From positions 2,542,001 to 2,606,000 of the forward strand of contig NC_070564.1 of NCBI RefSeq assembly GCF_026914185.1: 64,000 nucleotides of DNA, given 5' to 3'. Positions within the stretch are counted from its first letter, which is position 1. Each line of letters starts with the position of its first letter. This DNA comes from Puccinia triticina. Taxonomy: Eukaryota; Basidiomycota; Pucciniomycetes; Pucciniales; Pucciniaceae. The translations under genes and the position numbers were made by a program. Under the pieces are notes generated by a model that searched no databases, was not told where the DNA came from, and was given only the letters and a program-made list of their open reading frames with translations. Of this stretch, positions 11,680 to 24,332 are shown one piece after another.

Positions 11680-12253
11680 TCCAAGTATATTAAAGTCTCA
11701 GAATTGTAGAAAAAAAATTCAAGGGTTCCCCCTACAAATTACTCAAAACTACAAAAAAAAATCAAGGGTTTCCCCTCTCAGAAAACAGAAAGACAACAAA
11801 CAAGATTTTTCATAAAAAAACAAAGAATTACAACCAAAAATAATCAGTTGCAACAATAAACAAGACCAAGCCCACACCCTGCCACCCAACATCAGCAAGC
11901 TGACGCACCGTGGCCCACCGCCCATCCCTGTCTAGCAGGGTTAAAAAGCGGTGAGAGGAAGACCCCCAGCCGTTAAGCACAAGGGGGGCCCACAAGTAGC
12001 ACCCTGCCTAACTGCGCAAGTGCAACAGCGGACGGGGGTGAGACAAATCCCCGGCTGGAAGCCAGCCTGGAAATTTGCCTGAGGAAACATCCTTCCCAGT
12101 GACCCACTCTGTATTTATAGGCACCCCACACCAGTGCCCTTCCCAAATTTGCGCGACACCATTGCCACGGCCCACAGCTTTCTCAAACAGGCTAGACCCT
12201 CTGCAACAGTTGGATGAATTTACGGTATGTCCAACTCGTAACTATACGCCACC

Positions 12254-13918
12254 TGTCAGCTGGCTACTATGGCAGAACCACCGTGACATAAAAATATACA
12301 AATAAAATATGAAAAGTAGTTTTACATATGAAAGAGACATTATTACTCTTACATATGTAAAACTACGCAAAAAACATTAAAAACACTTATAAATAATTAA
12401 TTACTTAGCTTTGTGTAATTAATAAGTAAAATATTAAGAAAGATTCTGATTCTACGGGTAAAATAACCTAGGGTACCTCACTTACATGTACCCTTAATTA
12501 TTATCCCTTCCTTGTGTAAACTAACTTCAAAGTTTACGCAAGTGCATCACGCCCCGCGTGGATGCACTTGTATGCACATATATATATAAGTACATATATT
12601 TACAACCATTTTCAGTGACGTAACTGAGGTGTTGTGTACAGTTCAAAAGATAGCTTTATTTGTTGCGTGGCGCACCCAAGCCCGCGTGCTTTGTTGCCTA
12701 GAGCTCAAGCCCGCGCTCCTAGTGTAAATATATGCATAATGCATAAACTAGCCCGCAACCAAAGCGCTCAGGTTACCAATAAGTAAGAATGGACCAGAAT
12801 ACGCCCCAATAACAATATTACATGTGTTATAGGGCTTGTACACATGTAATTAATCACCAAACAAGATGTAATTACCACGTCATTCAATATAAAAACATTC
12901 TAGACTGAAAAGAGCTCTTGCAGCGTGCACAGGAGACACTAGAAAGCGCCCCAGCTTCTCCCAAGCCTCACTACACGTAAATTACAACTGTAGTAAATAT
13001 GTAGAAGGGGTCAAATGAACTGGAGCAATCAATAAGCGCCTCCAGAACATGTATAAAGCACTGCTTACACGTGTACTAGTACACAGAAGCCAGTTCTAGT
13101 ACCTTCTGTGGCACATTTTCACGGAAATGAGCGTCACAGAACCCCCAAACCAGCCCCCATGACGTGTAAGGCACGTGTAAAATCACGCAGAACCTCTGTA
13201 AAAGGTCCTTGGCAACCCTTGTATCCAAGCCCCAAGGTTCCACGACCCACAGCGCCTTCTAGCGCAACCAAATTGCCTCAGAATGCGCCCACAAGTGTCC
13301 CCATGTCCCCTGGGCGCCCCTGGAGGCCTGCCTAGGCTATATAAAGGGCCCTTTCTCCGCCCAAAAGGAGATTCCCCAGCTTTACATTACCTATTAGAAT
13401 TTTACCCGCCTTCAACAGCCTCATTAGCCTGTGATTTGCCAGGTAAAATACCTACTTTCGTGATTTTTAGCCCCAATTTCCGCCCTGAAGCTGCCCAGTA
13501 ACCACCCTGCCCTCAAGATTACCTCCTCTGAGCGCCTCCAACTGCCCAACTTCACGCCTGAAGAACCTCAAGTGCCTCTAGGGTCTTATACTAGTAAGTT
13601 TAAGCCCCTTCTCTTGAGATTCTCTGCCATTTCTTTCTGGGATTTAAACCACACCTGTTTACAGGCCCCAGTTCTTCATTCTAGAGGGATTAAACACCCC
13701 TGATTTATCAGGCCCCTCTTTAAAATTAATTATATTCATTTTATTACGTCAAATTGGCCCAAATTGGCCCAAATTGCCTTATTCTTACGCCATAATTCCC
13801 AACAATTACGTTGGAATTAACCCTTATAACCTTGTCTTAGAGTTTTATAACTCTAATCTTTTGCTTTGCACCACGTGTAGCTAGAAGGATAATATCCTTG
13901 GCATCACGTAGGCTGACA
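12254..13918 (+). repeat. 5' LTR of Gypsy1
   Basis: Begins TGTCAGCTGG and ends GGCTGACA (TG..CA). It contains a TATA-like box near its 3' third. Several short frames inside are duplicated in the 3' LTR at a constant offset of 8651 bases, confirming collinearity. Confidence 0.95.
13338..13346 (+). promoter_or_regulatory. TATA box in the 5' LTR
   Basis: TATATAAAG lies in the LTR about 580 bases before its end and is the best candidate for the element promoter. The same box recurs in the 3' LTR at 21989-21997. Confidence 0.55.
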
Positions 13919-13920
13919 AT

Positions 13921-13936
13921 TGGGGGTCTGGCCGGG
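13921..13936 (+). promoter_or_regulatory. Primer binding site of Gypsy1
   Basis: TGGGGGTCTGGCCGGG starts two bases after the LTR, pairing with a tRNA 3' end finishing CCCCCA. It is not the initiator-Met site. Gypsy2 starts its site TGGGGGCG at the same place. The exact tRNA is not assigned. Confidence 0.55.
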
Positions 13937-14251
13937 AAATTTCCTTCAAATTCATTTGAAAGAAAGAGCCTTTATAAATCTTAAATTTTTTACGTCAAAA
14001 ATTTCCAAAATATACTCTAAAAAATACCTAAAAATATTTTCACTACTCTCTGAATTTTTTACGCCTTTAAAAACATTAAAACTGACAAAAAATCACCTTT
14101 TTTTCTACCTTCTACGCCAAAACCAAACCAAAAACCCTAAAAATTCATCCAAGTTAGTCATTTTCTTCGTCAAAAATTCAACTAAAATTACAAAAATATA
14201 TAAACAAAATTTTAAGTCTAATTTCTGACTTTTGTAGCGTGTTTTTTTCCA

Positions 14252-15447
14252 GTGAATTTACAGGAAAACGCCGAATTAATTCAGTATTACCTGAAATTGC
14301 TGCGCCTGCGCAAAGAAGCCGCACTCCGCGACTACCAACCCACCCCGTGGGAACAGCTCACCCCCGAGGAACAAATCATCCTCGCCGCCTACCACGCCCA
14401 TATTCGCGAAGAAGAGGATCTCGATACCCTCCTCAAGATCCAACGCTACCGCCGAGCAGCCAAAGCTAAAAAGAAAGCTTTCTACGACGCCGAATACCGC
14501 GCCAAAAGTAAGTTCCTTTTTTCTACAGCTCTCAATTCTCCCGATCAACTTATTTACTCGAAGCTGATCTCACCATCTAATCTCATCTACCCTACAGTGT
14601 CTGCTAGCATAGCCGCCGAGACTACTGTCGATAACCCGACTCCCGCCCCGACAGCTTCAACCGCTGACAAGACTACCACTAGTAAGTTCCAACCTTCCCT
14701 TTCAAAAAAAAAAACCAAACCTCTCCTCAAACCAAGTACAGTAGCTGACAATGGTCAACAACAAAACTAGGTCAACTCGTCCCGAACTACGAGGCCCACT
14801 CCCGCCTCCAACGCGAGCTCGCGGCGGCAAAGGAGCTACAAGATCGGGTCAAGAATATGCAGGTGACCACGATCGCCCGCAAGGATCCGATGCCCGCTAC
14901 CCCGGCTTCCACCCCGGCTCCATCCGACACCCCTCCTCAATCCAAGGACGGCCCTCGTCCGACCGAGCCGAACGAGTCCGCTATGGAGATCGACGAGATC
15001 GACGAGCTTTCCCCCAGCTTATTGGTTCCTACCCGTACACGCCCTATCACTCCCGAAATCAAGACCCTTTTGAAGGAGGAGCAGATCGAACTCCGGGCCA
15101 GAGAGCACGTGAGTACTTGGAAGCAGTACCTAGCGATCGCGAACGACGGAGCGACAGCCGGGCTGCGAGCTTTGCTCACTACGGCTCAAGAATCCCAGAA
15201 GGCCCTCCAGAAACTCATGGAGAACCACGAAATCGAGGCCCTCGTCAAGGGCTGGAACCCCTGGGAAGCGAAAAACTTCCACTTCCCAGCCCCGCCGAAG
15301 AAGACGGTGATGAAATTCAAGAAGATAGAAGGCGGCAAGAATCGCAGTTCGAGCTCGAGTTCGATCAACTTCGACGACCCGGCTCGGTGGAAGAGAACGA
15401 CCGACCTCCTTCAAATCGCAGCGAATCTCTACAAGAACATCGATTAG
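14252..15447 (+). CDS. Gypsy1 ORF1, spliced in three exons, unknown function
   Basis: Predicted exons are 14252-14507, 14598-14681 and 14771-15447, giving about 338 residues. Both introns are about 90 bases, start GTAAGT and end AG; the second uses the AG at 14769-14770. Exon 1 ([13 protein letters not shown]) is helical and charged. Exon 2 is rich in Ala, Thr and Pro. Exon 3 has a coiled-coil-like [16 protein letters not shown], an acidic [10 protein letters not shown] patch, a helical stretch and the motif [10 protein letters not shown], which recurs as GWNPYTERKH in Gypsy2. The last 677 bases overlap the gag-pol frame, which lies at -1. No family recognised. A structural or regulatory protein is possible; splicing is inferred from motifs only. 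Confidence 0.55.
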
Positions 15448-18400
15448 ATCTTGGTATACTCACTTCTCTTTTTGACTCCCTCGACGCTATCAACGTCAAC
15501 CTTTCCACTTTAGATCATAATAGCGAAACCAATTTAAAATCTATTGTAAATAGTATTGATAACAGCTTAAAAGAAATTAAAGAAGCTGTTAACTCGAGAA
15601 CTTTATCTGTCCTCCAAAAACTGGAGAGGCCACTGCCCCTTGAGTTGCCAAATAAGCATTGTGAGCTTATTGTTGAGATTGGAAAAGATTGTGAGAGCCT
15701 CAAAAATACCACCCATGACACTAAGTATGATGTGTCTGAGATCTTACAGTACTCCAGGAATTCTGCTGCCGTGCTCAATTCTACCGCTGATCAGATAGTG
15801 ACCAGATTGGAAAAGGAACACTTTGCCAAACAAAAAGCAGAGAACTTTGAGATTAAGGAATTAATCTTACAGCTCAATGCTAACATGGATGGGAAAATTC
15901 AGGCTCTCACTGAGAATTTTACGTCTCAGATTTCTACGCTTTCTGCGGAAATCAAGAATTTGAAATCAACATCTGACATCAAAGTCCAAACCCCTTGTAA
16001 TATTCCCCATATTGCGGAAAATTACGCTCCCGTACCTGAGTTGAGATGCAGTGATGGTACTCAGAGAGACATTCCTCCACATCTGAAGGGTGCCAATAAT
16101 TATCTTAGTGATAATCAGTCTCCTCCCCCAGTGGCCCAGGAGCGTGGCAAAAATGCCTCATATGGCAGCCAAGCTTATCAAGAGAGGAAACAACAGTGTG
16201 AACCACACTACACTCCTCAAGCAGAGGTTCCCAGACATAACAACCCCTTTATGCGTAACTCTGTTCCTCCCCAGAATAATAATCCACGCCAGAACACTCC
16301 TTACAGAACCCTTGACATGGTTGAGATAAATAAGTTAATGCCTCCAATCAAAGATTGGCCCAAGTTTGACGGCAAAGGAGAGTATGATCATATGAACTTT
16401 ATCAGGACCATTGATCATATGTTAAGATCCTACCGCGCAGATGAGGAAGCTGTTATTTCCAGGATGCCTAGACTCTTTGAGGGTGTGGCGGCAGATTGGT
16501 TTATCACCAAAGGAGAAGAGGTAGGTGAACAAAGCTGGAAGGCATGGAAAGAGCTTATCAAAGAGGAATGGGGAACCAGAATCTGGAGAACTGAAAAGCG
16601 CCAAGCTTTTGAAACAGACTACTTTGACCCAACCAAAGAAGCTGCCACAGAATGGTGCTTGCGCCAGAAAAAGAGGATAGATTGCATGTACAACAACCCA
16701 TCTAAAGAAGAAGTTAATGATAGACTACTTAATCAATGTAGAGGACAAATTGAGAGCTTAATGAGATGCAGACTCAGTGATATGAATGTAGACCTAGCCA
16801 AATTTATAGGTATATTGCATGAAACTGTAGTACTGAATGGTCTTAACAAAAAGTACGTGAGAAATGGTGTTCCGGAAAAAAGAGATCTCCCCAAATCTGA
16901 AACACCCAAGCCTCCTACAGGAGATCCCCCTGTGAAGAGGACTGCAATCCCTGAATGCTACAATTGCGGGGAAAAGGGCCACAAAAAACCTGAATGTCCT
17001 AATCCACGCAAAAGGATTAACAATGTGGAAGTAGAAGAGGACTGTGACAGTGAAGAAGATACTCAATCTCAATTTGAGGTTGTTACTACTGAACCTGCAG
17101 ACGAAGACCAGCCTAGGATACACGTAATCCAAGCTGATATTGGTGATGAATTGTCCATTAATTCCATTCATGGAGACTCCAATTTACCTCAAAAATGGGA
17201 CTCTTCTATGAAAGTTGGCCATGTTTCTGACGCCAAATTACTAACCAACAAACCTGAAGCAGGGATGAGTTATACTATGGGTAAAACCAGCTATACCACG
17301 GTCTTGTTCCGTGACTCAGAGTTGAGAGCTCTGCTAGATATAGGCGCCTTCTGCTCCTGTGTCAGTAGTACCTTCTTGGATGATTGTTATCCAGAATGGG
17401 GAAATCACTTGCTCCCCATGCCAAAAGCCAAGTTCAGCAGCTGCAATTCTGCTATGAAACCAGTAGGAGTAGTAGTTATGCCACTAATCTTCCCGCACTC
17501 CAAGGGCTCCCTTAGACTAAATGTGGAGTTTGTTGTTTTACAAGATGCTGTGTGTAATTACTTGATCTTGGGTAATGATACATTCTGCATGTATGGAATA
17601 GACATATTTCAAAGTAAAGACAGATTCTACACCATAGGTGGAGACTGGAAAAGAAAGTTCCAGATTTGCAATATTAATATTAAGCTCCTGGACCAGCTTA
17701 ATACTAATAACGTAAAGTATCAAGAGGAACTACACTCTTTTAAAGAAGAGTACTTGTCCCAAGCTGCTGTTAGTGAAATCCTGACGGAAGATCAAAAACT
17801 TGATGTTCTGAAATCTTGTTTCAAGCACAAAGAAGCCTTTTGTACTACTGAAGAACCCATTGGTAATATTAAAGGTCATGACATGAAACTAGAACTCACG
17901 GTGAGCAAACCTTATCCGCCTCAGCTACGGAGGCCTCCCTATCCTTCAAGCCCCAAGTCCAGAGAAGCTCTTGAAACTCACATCAAAGAGCTCCAGGAAT
18001 TAGGTGTCTTAAGGAAAGTAGGACATAATGAGCAAGTTGAAGTTACAACACCTGTAATAATTGCGTGGCATAATGAGAAATCTAGAATGGTTGGAGACTT
18101 CCGTGCTCTTAATAATTACACTAGACCTGACTATTATCCCATTCCCCGCATAGATCACTCCTTGCACAACCTGTCCAAAGCTAAGTACATCACCACTATG
18201 GATGTGCTTAAAGGTTTCCACCAGATCCCTATAGACCCAGAAAGCAGAAAATACCTCAGGATTATCTGCCACCTAGGAATCTTTGAATACCTAAGAATGC
18301 CCTTTGGTATCAAAAATGCGCCCTCACATTTCCAGAGGATGATGGACTCTGTATTTGGATCCTTCATCAGACAAAGTTGGATGATGGTGTACATAGATGA

Positions 18401-20840
18401 CATTATAATTTACTCTGATGATTGGGAAACTCATTTGGAGAAAATTAACCTAGTGCTGTCCAAGGCCATAGAAGCAGGTTTAAAGATGTCCATTAAAAAG
18501 TGTAACTTTGGATATGGGGAACTTAAAGCCTTGGGACGTGTAGTTTCCGGACTATCCTTAGCCATTGATCAGAACAGAGTAGCTTCTGTCTTACTTAACT
18601 CTATGCCACAGAATAAATTAGAAATGATGTCATTTCTAGGTTTCTGCAGCTATTACCGCCAACATGTACCAAGCTTTGCCCATGTAAGTAAAAGTCTTTA
18701 TGCACTATGTAATAATGACACCATCTTTGAGATGACATATGACAGAGTGCAAGATTATGAAGAGCTTAAAAGGCTTGTCACATCTGCCCCCGTACTGTCC
18801 CAACCAGACTACAATAAACCCTTTATATTGTACATTGATGCTTGCTTGGATGGTCTGGGTGCCGCATTACACCAAGAATTTGTCATAGATGATAAACCTG
18901 TTGAAAAACCTGTTCTGTTTATATCAAGACAAATAAAAAACTCAGAAAAGAGATATGGCGCCAGTCAAATGGAATGCCTAGCACTGGTGTGGGCCTTAGA
19001 AAAACTTCATTACTACTTGGAGGGGTCTAACTTCGTAGTAGTCACTGATTGTACCGCTGTAAGGACCCTCATGAATATGAAAACTCCTAATAGACATATG
19101 CTTAGATGGCAAATTGCAATACAACAGTACAGAGGACATATGACTATAATCCATAAAGCAGGAGCCAAACATAAGAATGCAGATGGTCTAAGTAGATGGG
19201 CTTTGCCAAATAACCCAGATAATCCAGCATATGACCCTGAGGATGAAGACATTTTTCCAATCTTAGGGATACATGCCTGTGACTTAGATAATGCTTTCTA
19301 TGACTTGGTCCAGAAAAGCTATGACGAGAACAGTGAACTCCTCCAATTCGTTGAAATCTTGAGAAATGACAATAGCCCACCAGAACTGATTGCTAGCTTA
19401 CCAGATAATTTAGCCCAACACTATAAACTGGGAAAATTCACGTTGCTAGATGGACTTCTTTACTTCAGACATAAACACTCTAGTGTTTTGGTACTAAGTA
19501 ATAAAGATCAAATCAAAGACATCCTGAAGGAATGCCATGATAATGTGAACTCTGGCCACTTCTCTGAAGAGAGAACAGTGGAAAGAATCAAACAAACTGC
19601 GTGGTGGATTGACTGGAAAGGACAAGTACATGATTATATCCAATCTTGTGATGCGTGCCAGAAAGGAAACAAACAGACTGGTAAAAGATTTGGATTACTC
19701 CAGAAAATTGCAGAACCCACAGAGAAATGGGAAATAGTCAATATGGATTTTGTTACAGGCCTGCCCCCAGGAGGACCCTATTCTTACAACTCAGTCCTGG
19801 TTGTTGTAGACAGGTTTTCCAAGAGGGCCAGATTCATCCCTAATCACAAAGATGACACAGCTATGGAAGTAGCTATGCTATTTTGGAATAGAATCATGGC
19901 TGACGTAGGAATTCCAAAGATTATCATTAGTGACAGAGATCCTAAATTCACTTCAGAATTTTGGAGGAACCTTCACGACATGCTAGGCACTAAACTGGCA
20001 TTCTCTACAGCTTATCACCCCCAGACGGATGGATTAGCAGAGAGAATGATCCAGACTCTGGAGGATATGTTGCGCAGATTCTGCTCCTTTGGTTTTGAAT
20101 TTAAAAATCATGATGGATACACTCACGACTGGGTAAGCCTATTACCAGCCCTTGAAATTGCATACAATAGTAGCAAACACTCCTCTACTAAAGTAGCTCC
20201 ATATGTACTAGAAAGAGGATGGATCCCACGTATGCCCAAAGACAATCTTAATGACAAATTACCTCATCTGCACCCTACCGCTCTTGACTTCAAAAAGATG
20301 CTGGACTCAACTCACCAACATGCCAGGAAGTGTGTAGATGATGCTGTTGAATATAACAAAGGAAGATGGGATAAAAGCCATAAGGAACCGGAGTTCAAGA
20401 TTGGAGAAAAAGTTCTATTATCCACGGTGAATTTTAATAATTTAGGTGGTAGCAGAAAACTTAAGCCTCCATTCATAGGACCATTCACCATTAAGCAATT
20501 GCATGGTAAAAACGCAGTGGAAGTCATTCTTAGTGAAGAACTATCTAGGAAACATCCTGTCTTTCCTGTGAGCCTGATCAAACCTTACAAAGTCAGGCCG
20601 GAAGAAGAATTACCCCCCCCGCAACCTGTCCCAATAGAAGAAACTCCACCCTCAGGACAGTTAAGAGTACATAAAATCTTGAAGGACAAGAAAGAAAGAA
20701 TACAAGGTAAAGACACCAGACTCTACTTGGTCAGATATAAAAACTTATCCGCGGATAGAGATGAATGGCTACCAGAAAGTAATATACCAGATGGACCTAT
20801 TCACCTGAGAAACTACAGAGCAAGTAAGAGATCAACCTGA
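14751..20840 (+). CDS. Gypsy1 gag-pol polyprotein
   Basis: A single 2029-codon frame, ATG at 14751. Its first 230 residues are rich in Arg, Gly and Pro and overlap ORF1. Capsid-like region is about residues 515-700 ([19 protein letters not shown]). Zinc knuckle [14 protein letters not shown] is near 735. The protease site reads DIG at 863-865 where the family has DTG or DSG. Reverse transcriptase has YIDD at 1214-1217; RNase H has YIDA near 1361. Integrase has an HHCC finger from His1596 and the D1666, D1728, E1764 triad, the last two 35 residues apart. A chromodomain fills about 1973-2029, defining a chromovirus. The MVNNKTRS start resembles MVDTRSG in Gypsy2, which supports this ATG. How it is expressed relative to ORF1 is unsettled. 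Confidence 0.93.
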   Translation: MVNNKTRSTRPELRGPLPPPTRARGGKGATRSGQEYAGDHDRPQGSDARYPGFHPGSIRHPSSIQGRPSSDRAERVRYGDRRDRRAFPQLIGSYPYTPYHSRNQDPFEGGADRTPGQRAREYLEAVPSDRERRSDSRAASFAHYGSRIPEGPPETHGEPRNRGPRQGLEPLGSEKLPLPSPAEEDGDEIQEDRRRQESQFELEFDQLRRPGSVEENDRPPSNRSESLQEHRLDLGILTSLFDSLDAINVNLSTLDHNSETNLKSIVNSIDNSLKEIKEAVNSRTLSVLQKLERPLPLELPNKHCELIVEIGKDCESLKNTTHDTKYDVSEILQYSRNSAAVLNSTADQIVTRLEKEHFAKQKAENFEIKELILQLNANMDGKIQALTENFTSQISTLSAEIKNLKSTSDIKVQTPCNIPHIAENYAPVPELRCSDGTQRDIPPHLKGANNYLSDNQSPPPVAQERGKNASYGSQAYQERKQQCEPHYTPQAEVPRHNNPFMRNSVPPQNNNPRQNTPYRTLDMVEINKLMPPIKDWPKFDGKGEYDHMNFIRTIDHMLRSYRADEEAVISRMPRLFEGVAADWFITKGEEVGEQSWKAWKELIKEEWGTRIWRTEKRQAFETDYFDPTKEAATEWCLRQKKRIDCMYNNPSKEEVNDRLLNQCRGQIESLMRCRLSDMNVDLAKFIGILHETVVLNGLNKKYVRNGVPEKRDLPKSETPKPPTGDPPVKRTAIPECYNCGEKGHKKPECPNPRKRINNVEVEEDCDSEEDTQSQFEVVTTEPADEDQPRIHVIQADIGDELSINSIHGDSNLPQKWDSSMKVGHVSDAKLLTNKPEAGMSYTMGKTSYTTVLFRDSELRALLDIGAFCSCVSSTFLDDCYPEWGNHLLPMPKAKFSSCNSAMKPVGVVVMPLIFPHSKGSLRLNVEFVVLQDAVCNYLILGNDTFCMYGIDIFQSKDRFYTIGGDWKRKFQICNINIKLLDQLNTNNVKYQEELHSFKEEYLSQAAVSEILTEDQKLDVLKSCFKHKEAFCTTEEPIGNIKGHDMKLELTVSKPYPPQLRRPPYPSSPKSREALETHIKELQELGVLRKVGHNEQVEVTTPVIIAWHNEKSRMVGDFRALNNYTRPDYYPIPRIDHSLHNLSKAKYITTMDVLKGFHQIPIDPESRKYLRIICHLGIFEYLRMPFGIKNAPSHFQRMMDSVFGSFIRQSWMMVYIDDIIIYSDDWETHLEKINLVLSKAIEAGLKMSIKKCNFGYGELKALGRVVSGLSLAIDQNRVASVLLNSMPQNKLEMMSFLGFCSYYRQHVPSFAHVSKSLYALCNNDTIFEMTYDRVQDYEELKRLVTSAPVLSQPDYNKPFILYIDACLDGLGAALHQEFVIDDKPVEKPVLFISRQIKNSEKRYGASQMECLALVWALEKLHYYLEGSNFVVVTDCTAVRTLMNMKTPNRHMLRWQIAIQQYRGHMTIIHKAGAKHKNADGLSRWALPNNPDNPAYDPEDEDIFPILGIHACDLDNAFYDLVQKSYDENSELLQFVEILRNDNSPPELIASLPDNLAQHYKLGKFTLLDGLLYFRHKHSSVLVLSNKDQIKDILKECHDNVNSGHFSEERTVERIKQTAWWIDWKGQVHDYIQSCDACQKGNKQTGKRFGLLQKIAEPTEKWEIVNMDFVTGLPPGGPYSYNSVLVVVDRFSKRARFIPNHKDDTAMEVAMLFWNRIMADVGIPKIIISDRDPKFTSEFWRNLHDMLGTKLAFSTAYHPQTDGLAERMIQTLEDMLRRFCSFGFEFKNHDGYTHDWVSLLPALEIAYNSSKHSSTKVAPYVLERGWIPRMPKDNLNDKLPHLHPTALDFKKMLDSTHQHARKCVDDAVEYNKGRWDKSHKEPEFKIGEKVLLSTVNFNNLGGSRKLKPPFIGPFTIKQLHGKNAVEVILSEELSRKHPVFPVSLIKPYKVRPEEELPPPQPVPIEETPPSGQLRVHKILKDKKERIQGKDTRLYLVRYKNLSADRDEWLPESNIPDGPIHLRNYRASKRST

Positions 20841-20890
20841 GATGGCCAAAAATTTTTCTAGACCTTTCTTTTTCTGAGCAGAGACTCATC

Positions 20891-20904
20891 TTAGGGGTAG
20901 GGAA
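20891..20904 (+). promoter_or_regulatory. Polypurine tract of Gypsy1
   Basis: TTAGGGGTAGGGAA lies directly before the 3' LTR, the expected plus-strand primer position. Confidence 0.7.
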
Positions 20905-22569
20905 TGTCAGCTGGCTACTATGGCAGAACCACCGTGACATAAAAATATACAAATAAAATATGAAAAGTAGTTTTACATATGAAAGAGACATTATTACTCT
21001 TACATATGTAAAACTACGCAAAAAACATTAAAAACACTTATAAATAATTAATTACTTAGCTTTGTGTAATTAATAAGTAAAATATTAAGAAAGATTCTGA
21101 TTCTACGGGTAAAATAACCTAGGGTACCTCACTTACATGTACCCTTAATTATTATCCCTTCCTTGTGTAAACTAACTTCAAAGTTTACGCAAGTGCATCA
21201 CGCCCCGCGTGGATGCACTTGTATGCACATATATATATAAGTACATATATTTACAACCATTTTCAGTGACGTAACTGAGGTGTTGTGTACAGTTCAAAAG
21301 ATAGCTTTATTTGTTGCGTGGCGCACCCAAGCCCGCGTGCTTTGTTGCCTAGAGCTCAAGCCCGCGCTCCTAGTGTAAATATATGCATAATGCATAAACT
21401 AGCCCGCAACCAAAGCGCTCAGGTTACCAATAAGTAAGAATGGACCAGAATACGCCCCAATAACAATATTACATGTGTTATAGGGCTTGTACACATGTAA
21501 TTAATCACCAAACAAGATGTAATTACCACGTCATTCAATATAAAAACATTCTAGACTGAAAAGAGCTCTTGCAGCGTGCACAGGAGACACTAGAAAGCGC
21601 CCCAGCTTCTCCCAAGCCTCACTACACGTAAATTACAACTGTAGTAAATATGTAGAAGGGGTCAAATGAACTGGAGCAATCAATAAGCGCCTCCAGAACA
21701 TGTATAAAGCACTGCTTACACGTGTACTAGTACACAGAAGCCAGTTCTAGTACCTTCTGTGGCACATTTTCACGGAAATGAGCGTCACAGAACCCCCAAA
21801 CCAGCCCCCATGACGTGTAAGGCACGTGTAAAATCACGCAGAACCTCTGTAAAAGGTCCTTGGCAACCCTTGTATCCAAGCCCCAAGGTTCCACGACCCA
21901 CAGCGCCTTCTAGCGCAACCAAATTGCCTCAGAATGCGCCCACAAGTGTCCCCATGTCCCCTGGGCGCCCCTGGAGGCCTGCCTAGGCTATATAAAGGGC
22001 CCTTTCTCCGCCCAAAAGGAGATTCCCCAGCTTTACATTACCTATTAGAATTTTACCCGCCTTCAACAGCCTCATTAGCCTGTGATTTGCCAGGTAAAAT
22101 ACCTACTTTCGTGATTTTTAGCCCCAATTTCCGCCCTGAAGCTGCCCAGTAACCACCCTGCCCTCAAGATTACCTCCTCTGAGCGCCTCCAACTGCCCAA
22201 CTTCACGCCTGAAGAACCTCAAGTGCCTCTAGGGTCTTATACTAGTAAGTTTAAGCCCCTTCTCTTGAGATTCTCTGCCATTTCTTTCTGGGATTTAAAC
22301 CACACCTGTTTACAGGCCCCAGTTCTTCATTCTAGAGGGATTAAACACCCCTGATTTATCAGGCCCCTCTTTAAAATTAATTATATTCATTTTATTACGT
22401 CAAATTGGCCCAAATTGGCCCAAATTGCCTTATTCTTACGCCATAATTCCCAACAATTACGTTGGAATTAACCCTTATAACCTTGTCTTAGAGTTTTATA
22501 ACTCTAATCTTTTGCTTTGCACCACGTGTAGCTAGAAGGATAATATCCTTGGCATCACGTAGGCTGACA
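20905..22569 (+). repeat. 3' LTR of Gypsy1
   Basis: Begins TGTCAGCTGG, ends GGCTGACA, 1665 bp, the same length as the 5' copy and identical wherever compared. Followed by CCACC. Confidence 0.95.
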
Positions 22570-22927
22570 CCACCACACTCCGACCCTGATGACATGCCTA
22601 TATTCATTCCAATAGGAACCAAACCTCCACCAGTGCCCTTCCCAACCTCGAATGACTCGCACGCCTTTGGCTTTGAGTTGGAATTACAACCGGGTTCACA
22701 ACGCAAACACCACGGCAACAACACCACCAACACCGCCATGAAACCAATACACACCACTGGCATCAAAAGAATTTTGCTACCCGAGATAACTAACAACAAC
22801 ACACACCGCTGGGGCGGCGGTGCTGATGACATCCATGGAAATTCATACACAAGGTCAACAGTAAGCTTCATGGCAGCACTGCTCAGGTTCACCTCCTCCC
22901 CTCACTCACTCCTCTGATTGCCAATAG

Positions 22928-23265
22928 ACAGCACACTCATTGTTAGCCAACCTTCCTGGACAGGTTCGTCGCCCTCGCCAGGATCATGCGGCTGATCAAC
23001 AAGTAGCTCTACTCCGAGGCGCTGGGCAATATGTGAGTCCCTTCTTCATCCCACCATCGCTGATCAAGCTGGCACTCCGCTTCTCTCTCTGCTAACCATC
23101 TGTTTCCTCCTCTCGGCCACTCCTCCAATTGCTGATAGACAGCATCCTCGCCGTCGGAAGGTCTTCCCGAGCGCATTCGTCGCCTTTGCTGGGATGGTAT
23201 GGTCAATTGAAAATTATCTTTATTCCGAGATACTGGGAAGGATGCTGCGACCAGCCTATAGTATT
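22928..23265 (+). other. Two tandem copies of an exon-like fragment in H2
   Basis: Copy A (about 22928-23032) follows an AATAG acceptor, encodes a DRFVALARIMRLIN segment, has an in-frame TAG after NK, then reads LYSEALGNM and meets a GTGAGT donor. Copy B (about 23139-23265) follows GATAG and encodes a diverged relative (AFVAFAGMVWSIENYLYSE). Introns flanking both are similar, so a genomic piece was duplicated, not a cDNA. Source gene not recognised. Orientation is sense to H2. Confidence 0.4.
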
Positions 23266-24106
23266 TGAGTCCCTTGTCCATCCCTTCATCCCGCGCTGAT
23301 CAAATTAATCTGATTACCAAGCTGAAAATCTGATCTCTGCAGCCTCACAATCCTTGGCAAAGCTAAAATCAATCCCGGACAGCTCTCCCAACGTGAAAAA
23401 GGTCAAAGCTGAGGAGACGGAAGGCAGCGCTCTGGCCAGGTGTTGAGCATCGTCTTTTGCTCAAAGAGATCCTCCTGCGCAGTCCAGACATGTCACCCAG
23501 CCCTCAAATGAATCAGCTCATCGCCACGGACACAACATCAAGATTTTCCCTTGGTTCTTTTGTGGATGTCAACTCAGCAGAGTGTAATCTTTCAGGGGGA
23601 GGAGGATAGGCACTTGGGCTTCCTCTACTTATCAGGTCTCAATTCATAGACTTACTGATCTTTTATTTCCTTTTAGTTTTGCTATTTCTTGATCTTCATT
23701 GCCACTCTCAATCAGTCTGTCAATACACACTAACAAACCACAACCTAGGTAAAGTACTCAAGAATTATTTTTATTTATGATCAAATTTTTCATTATTAAC
23801 CTTTTTGTTTCTTGTTAGTATTTTAATACCATTTGTATTTAAGAGTTCGAAATTATACAAGATCTCAAAGAACTACACAACCCCACTTATGTAGGGTTGC
23901 AGGTGTGGTGATAGATTACTAACCTTATCAGCTTACCCTATATTTTTGAAAGACAATCATGAAACATTTGAACATTTGGCAAGACCCACATCAAAGGGAT
24001 CAAAAAAAACTTGCTTGTAAAATATGGTATAAATAGTTTTAGTAATAAATTGATTTCAGAGCATTGGTTAAATCACATGGACAGTGTCAGAGACCAAAAT
24101 GCAAGT

Positions 24107-24175
24107 TGTGCACCATGGGATTTGAACCCATGACCCCAAACTTCATCAGTGATGCTTCAACCAACTAACACACAC
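24107..24175 (-). pseudogene. tRNA-like sequence with A and B boxes
   Basis: On the reverse strand there is TAGTTGGTTGAAGC (A-box-like) and GGTTCAAATCC (B box) in a perfect T arm, ATGGG TTCAAAT CCCAT. The acceptor arms GTGTGTG and GGTGCAC pair at six of seven positions counting wobbles. The D stem is about four bases short, so this is a tRNA pseudogene or the head of a SINE, not a working tRNA. Not seen elsewhere in the window. Confidence 0.5.
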
Positions 24176-24332
24176 TACGGGCAAATGGCTGTCTTTGCGG
24201 CCCGCAGCGTCACCTGACATTGCATTTGGGGTTGCGGCCGCAGTAACTGCGCCTACTTGTACAGTCGCGCGGGCTTGCAACAACAGGGTGACGCTGCATC
24301 TCGCAGCAACAGTTGCATGCCTGTTGTGACAG

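Larger units (their letters stand above)
12254..22569 (+). mobile_element. Gypsy1, full-length Ty3/gypsy chromovirus
   Basis: Two LTRs of exactly 1665 bp bound a 6986-bp interior. CCACC flanks both ends (12249-12253 and 22570-22574), giving a clean 5-bp target duplication. The order is LTR, primer site, ORF1, gag, protease, reverse transcriptase, RNase H, integrase, chromodomain, purine tract, LTR. Equal LTR length and identical sequence in every stretch I compared point to recent insertion. The protease active-site triad is altered, so this copy may not be self-sufficient. Confidence 0.95.

Noticed and set aside
14857..15447. ORF1 frame as a mere shadow of gag-pol
   Set aside because: It joins to upstream exons through good introns and has a counterpart in Gypsy2, so it is kept as a likely gene.
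15420..15447. Classical -1 slippery heptamer at the end of Gypsy1 ORF1
   Set aside because: No XXXYYYZ motif is present in the right phase there.
22549..22892. Overlapping frames just after the Gypsy1 3' LTR
   Set aside because: They span the LTR border and have no family match; probably chance frames in GC-richer H2 DNA.
24107..24175. Functional tRNA gene
   Set aside because: The D stem is too short and the anticodon stem pairs poorly.
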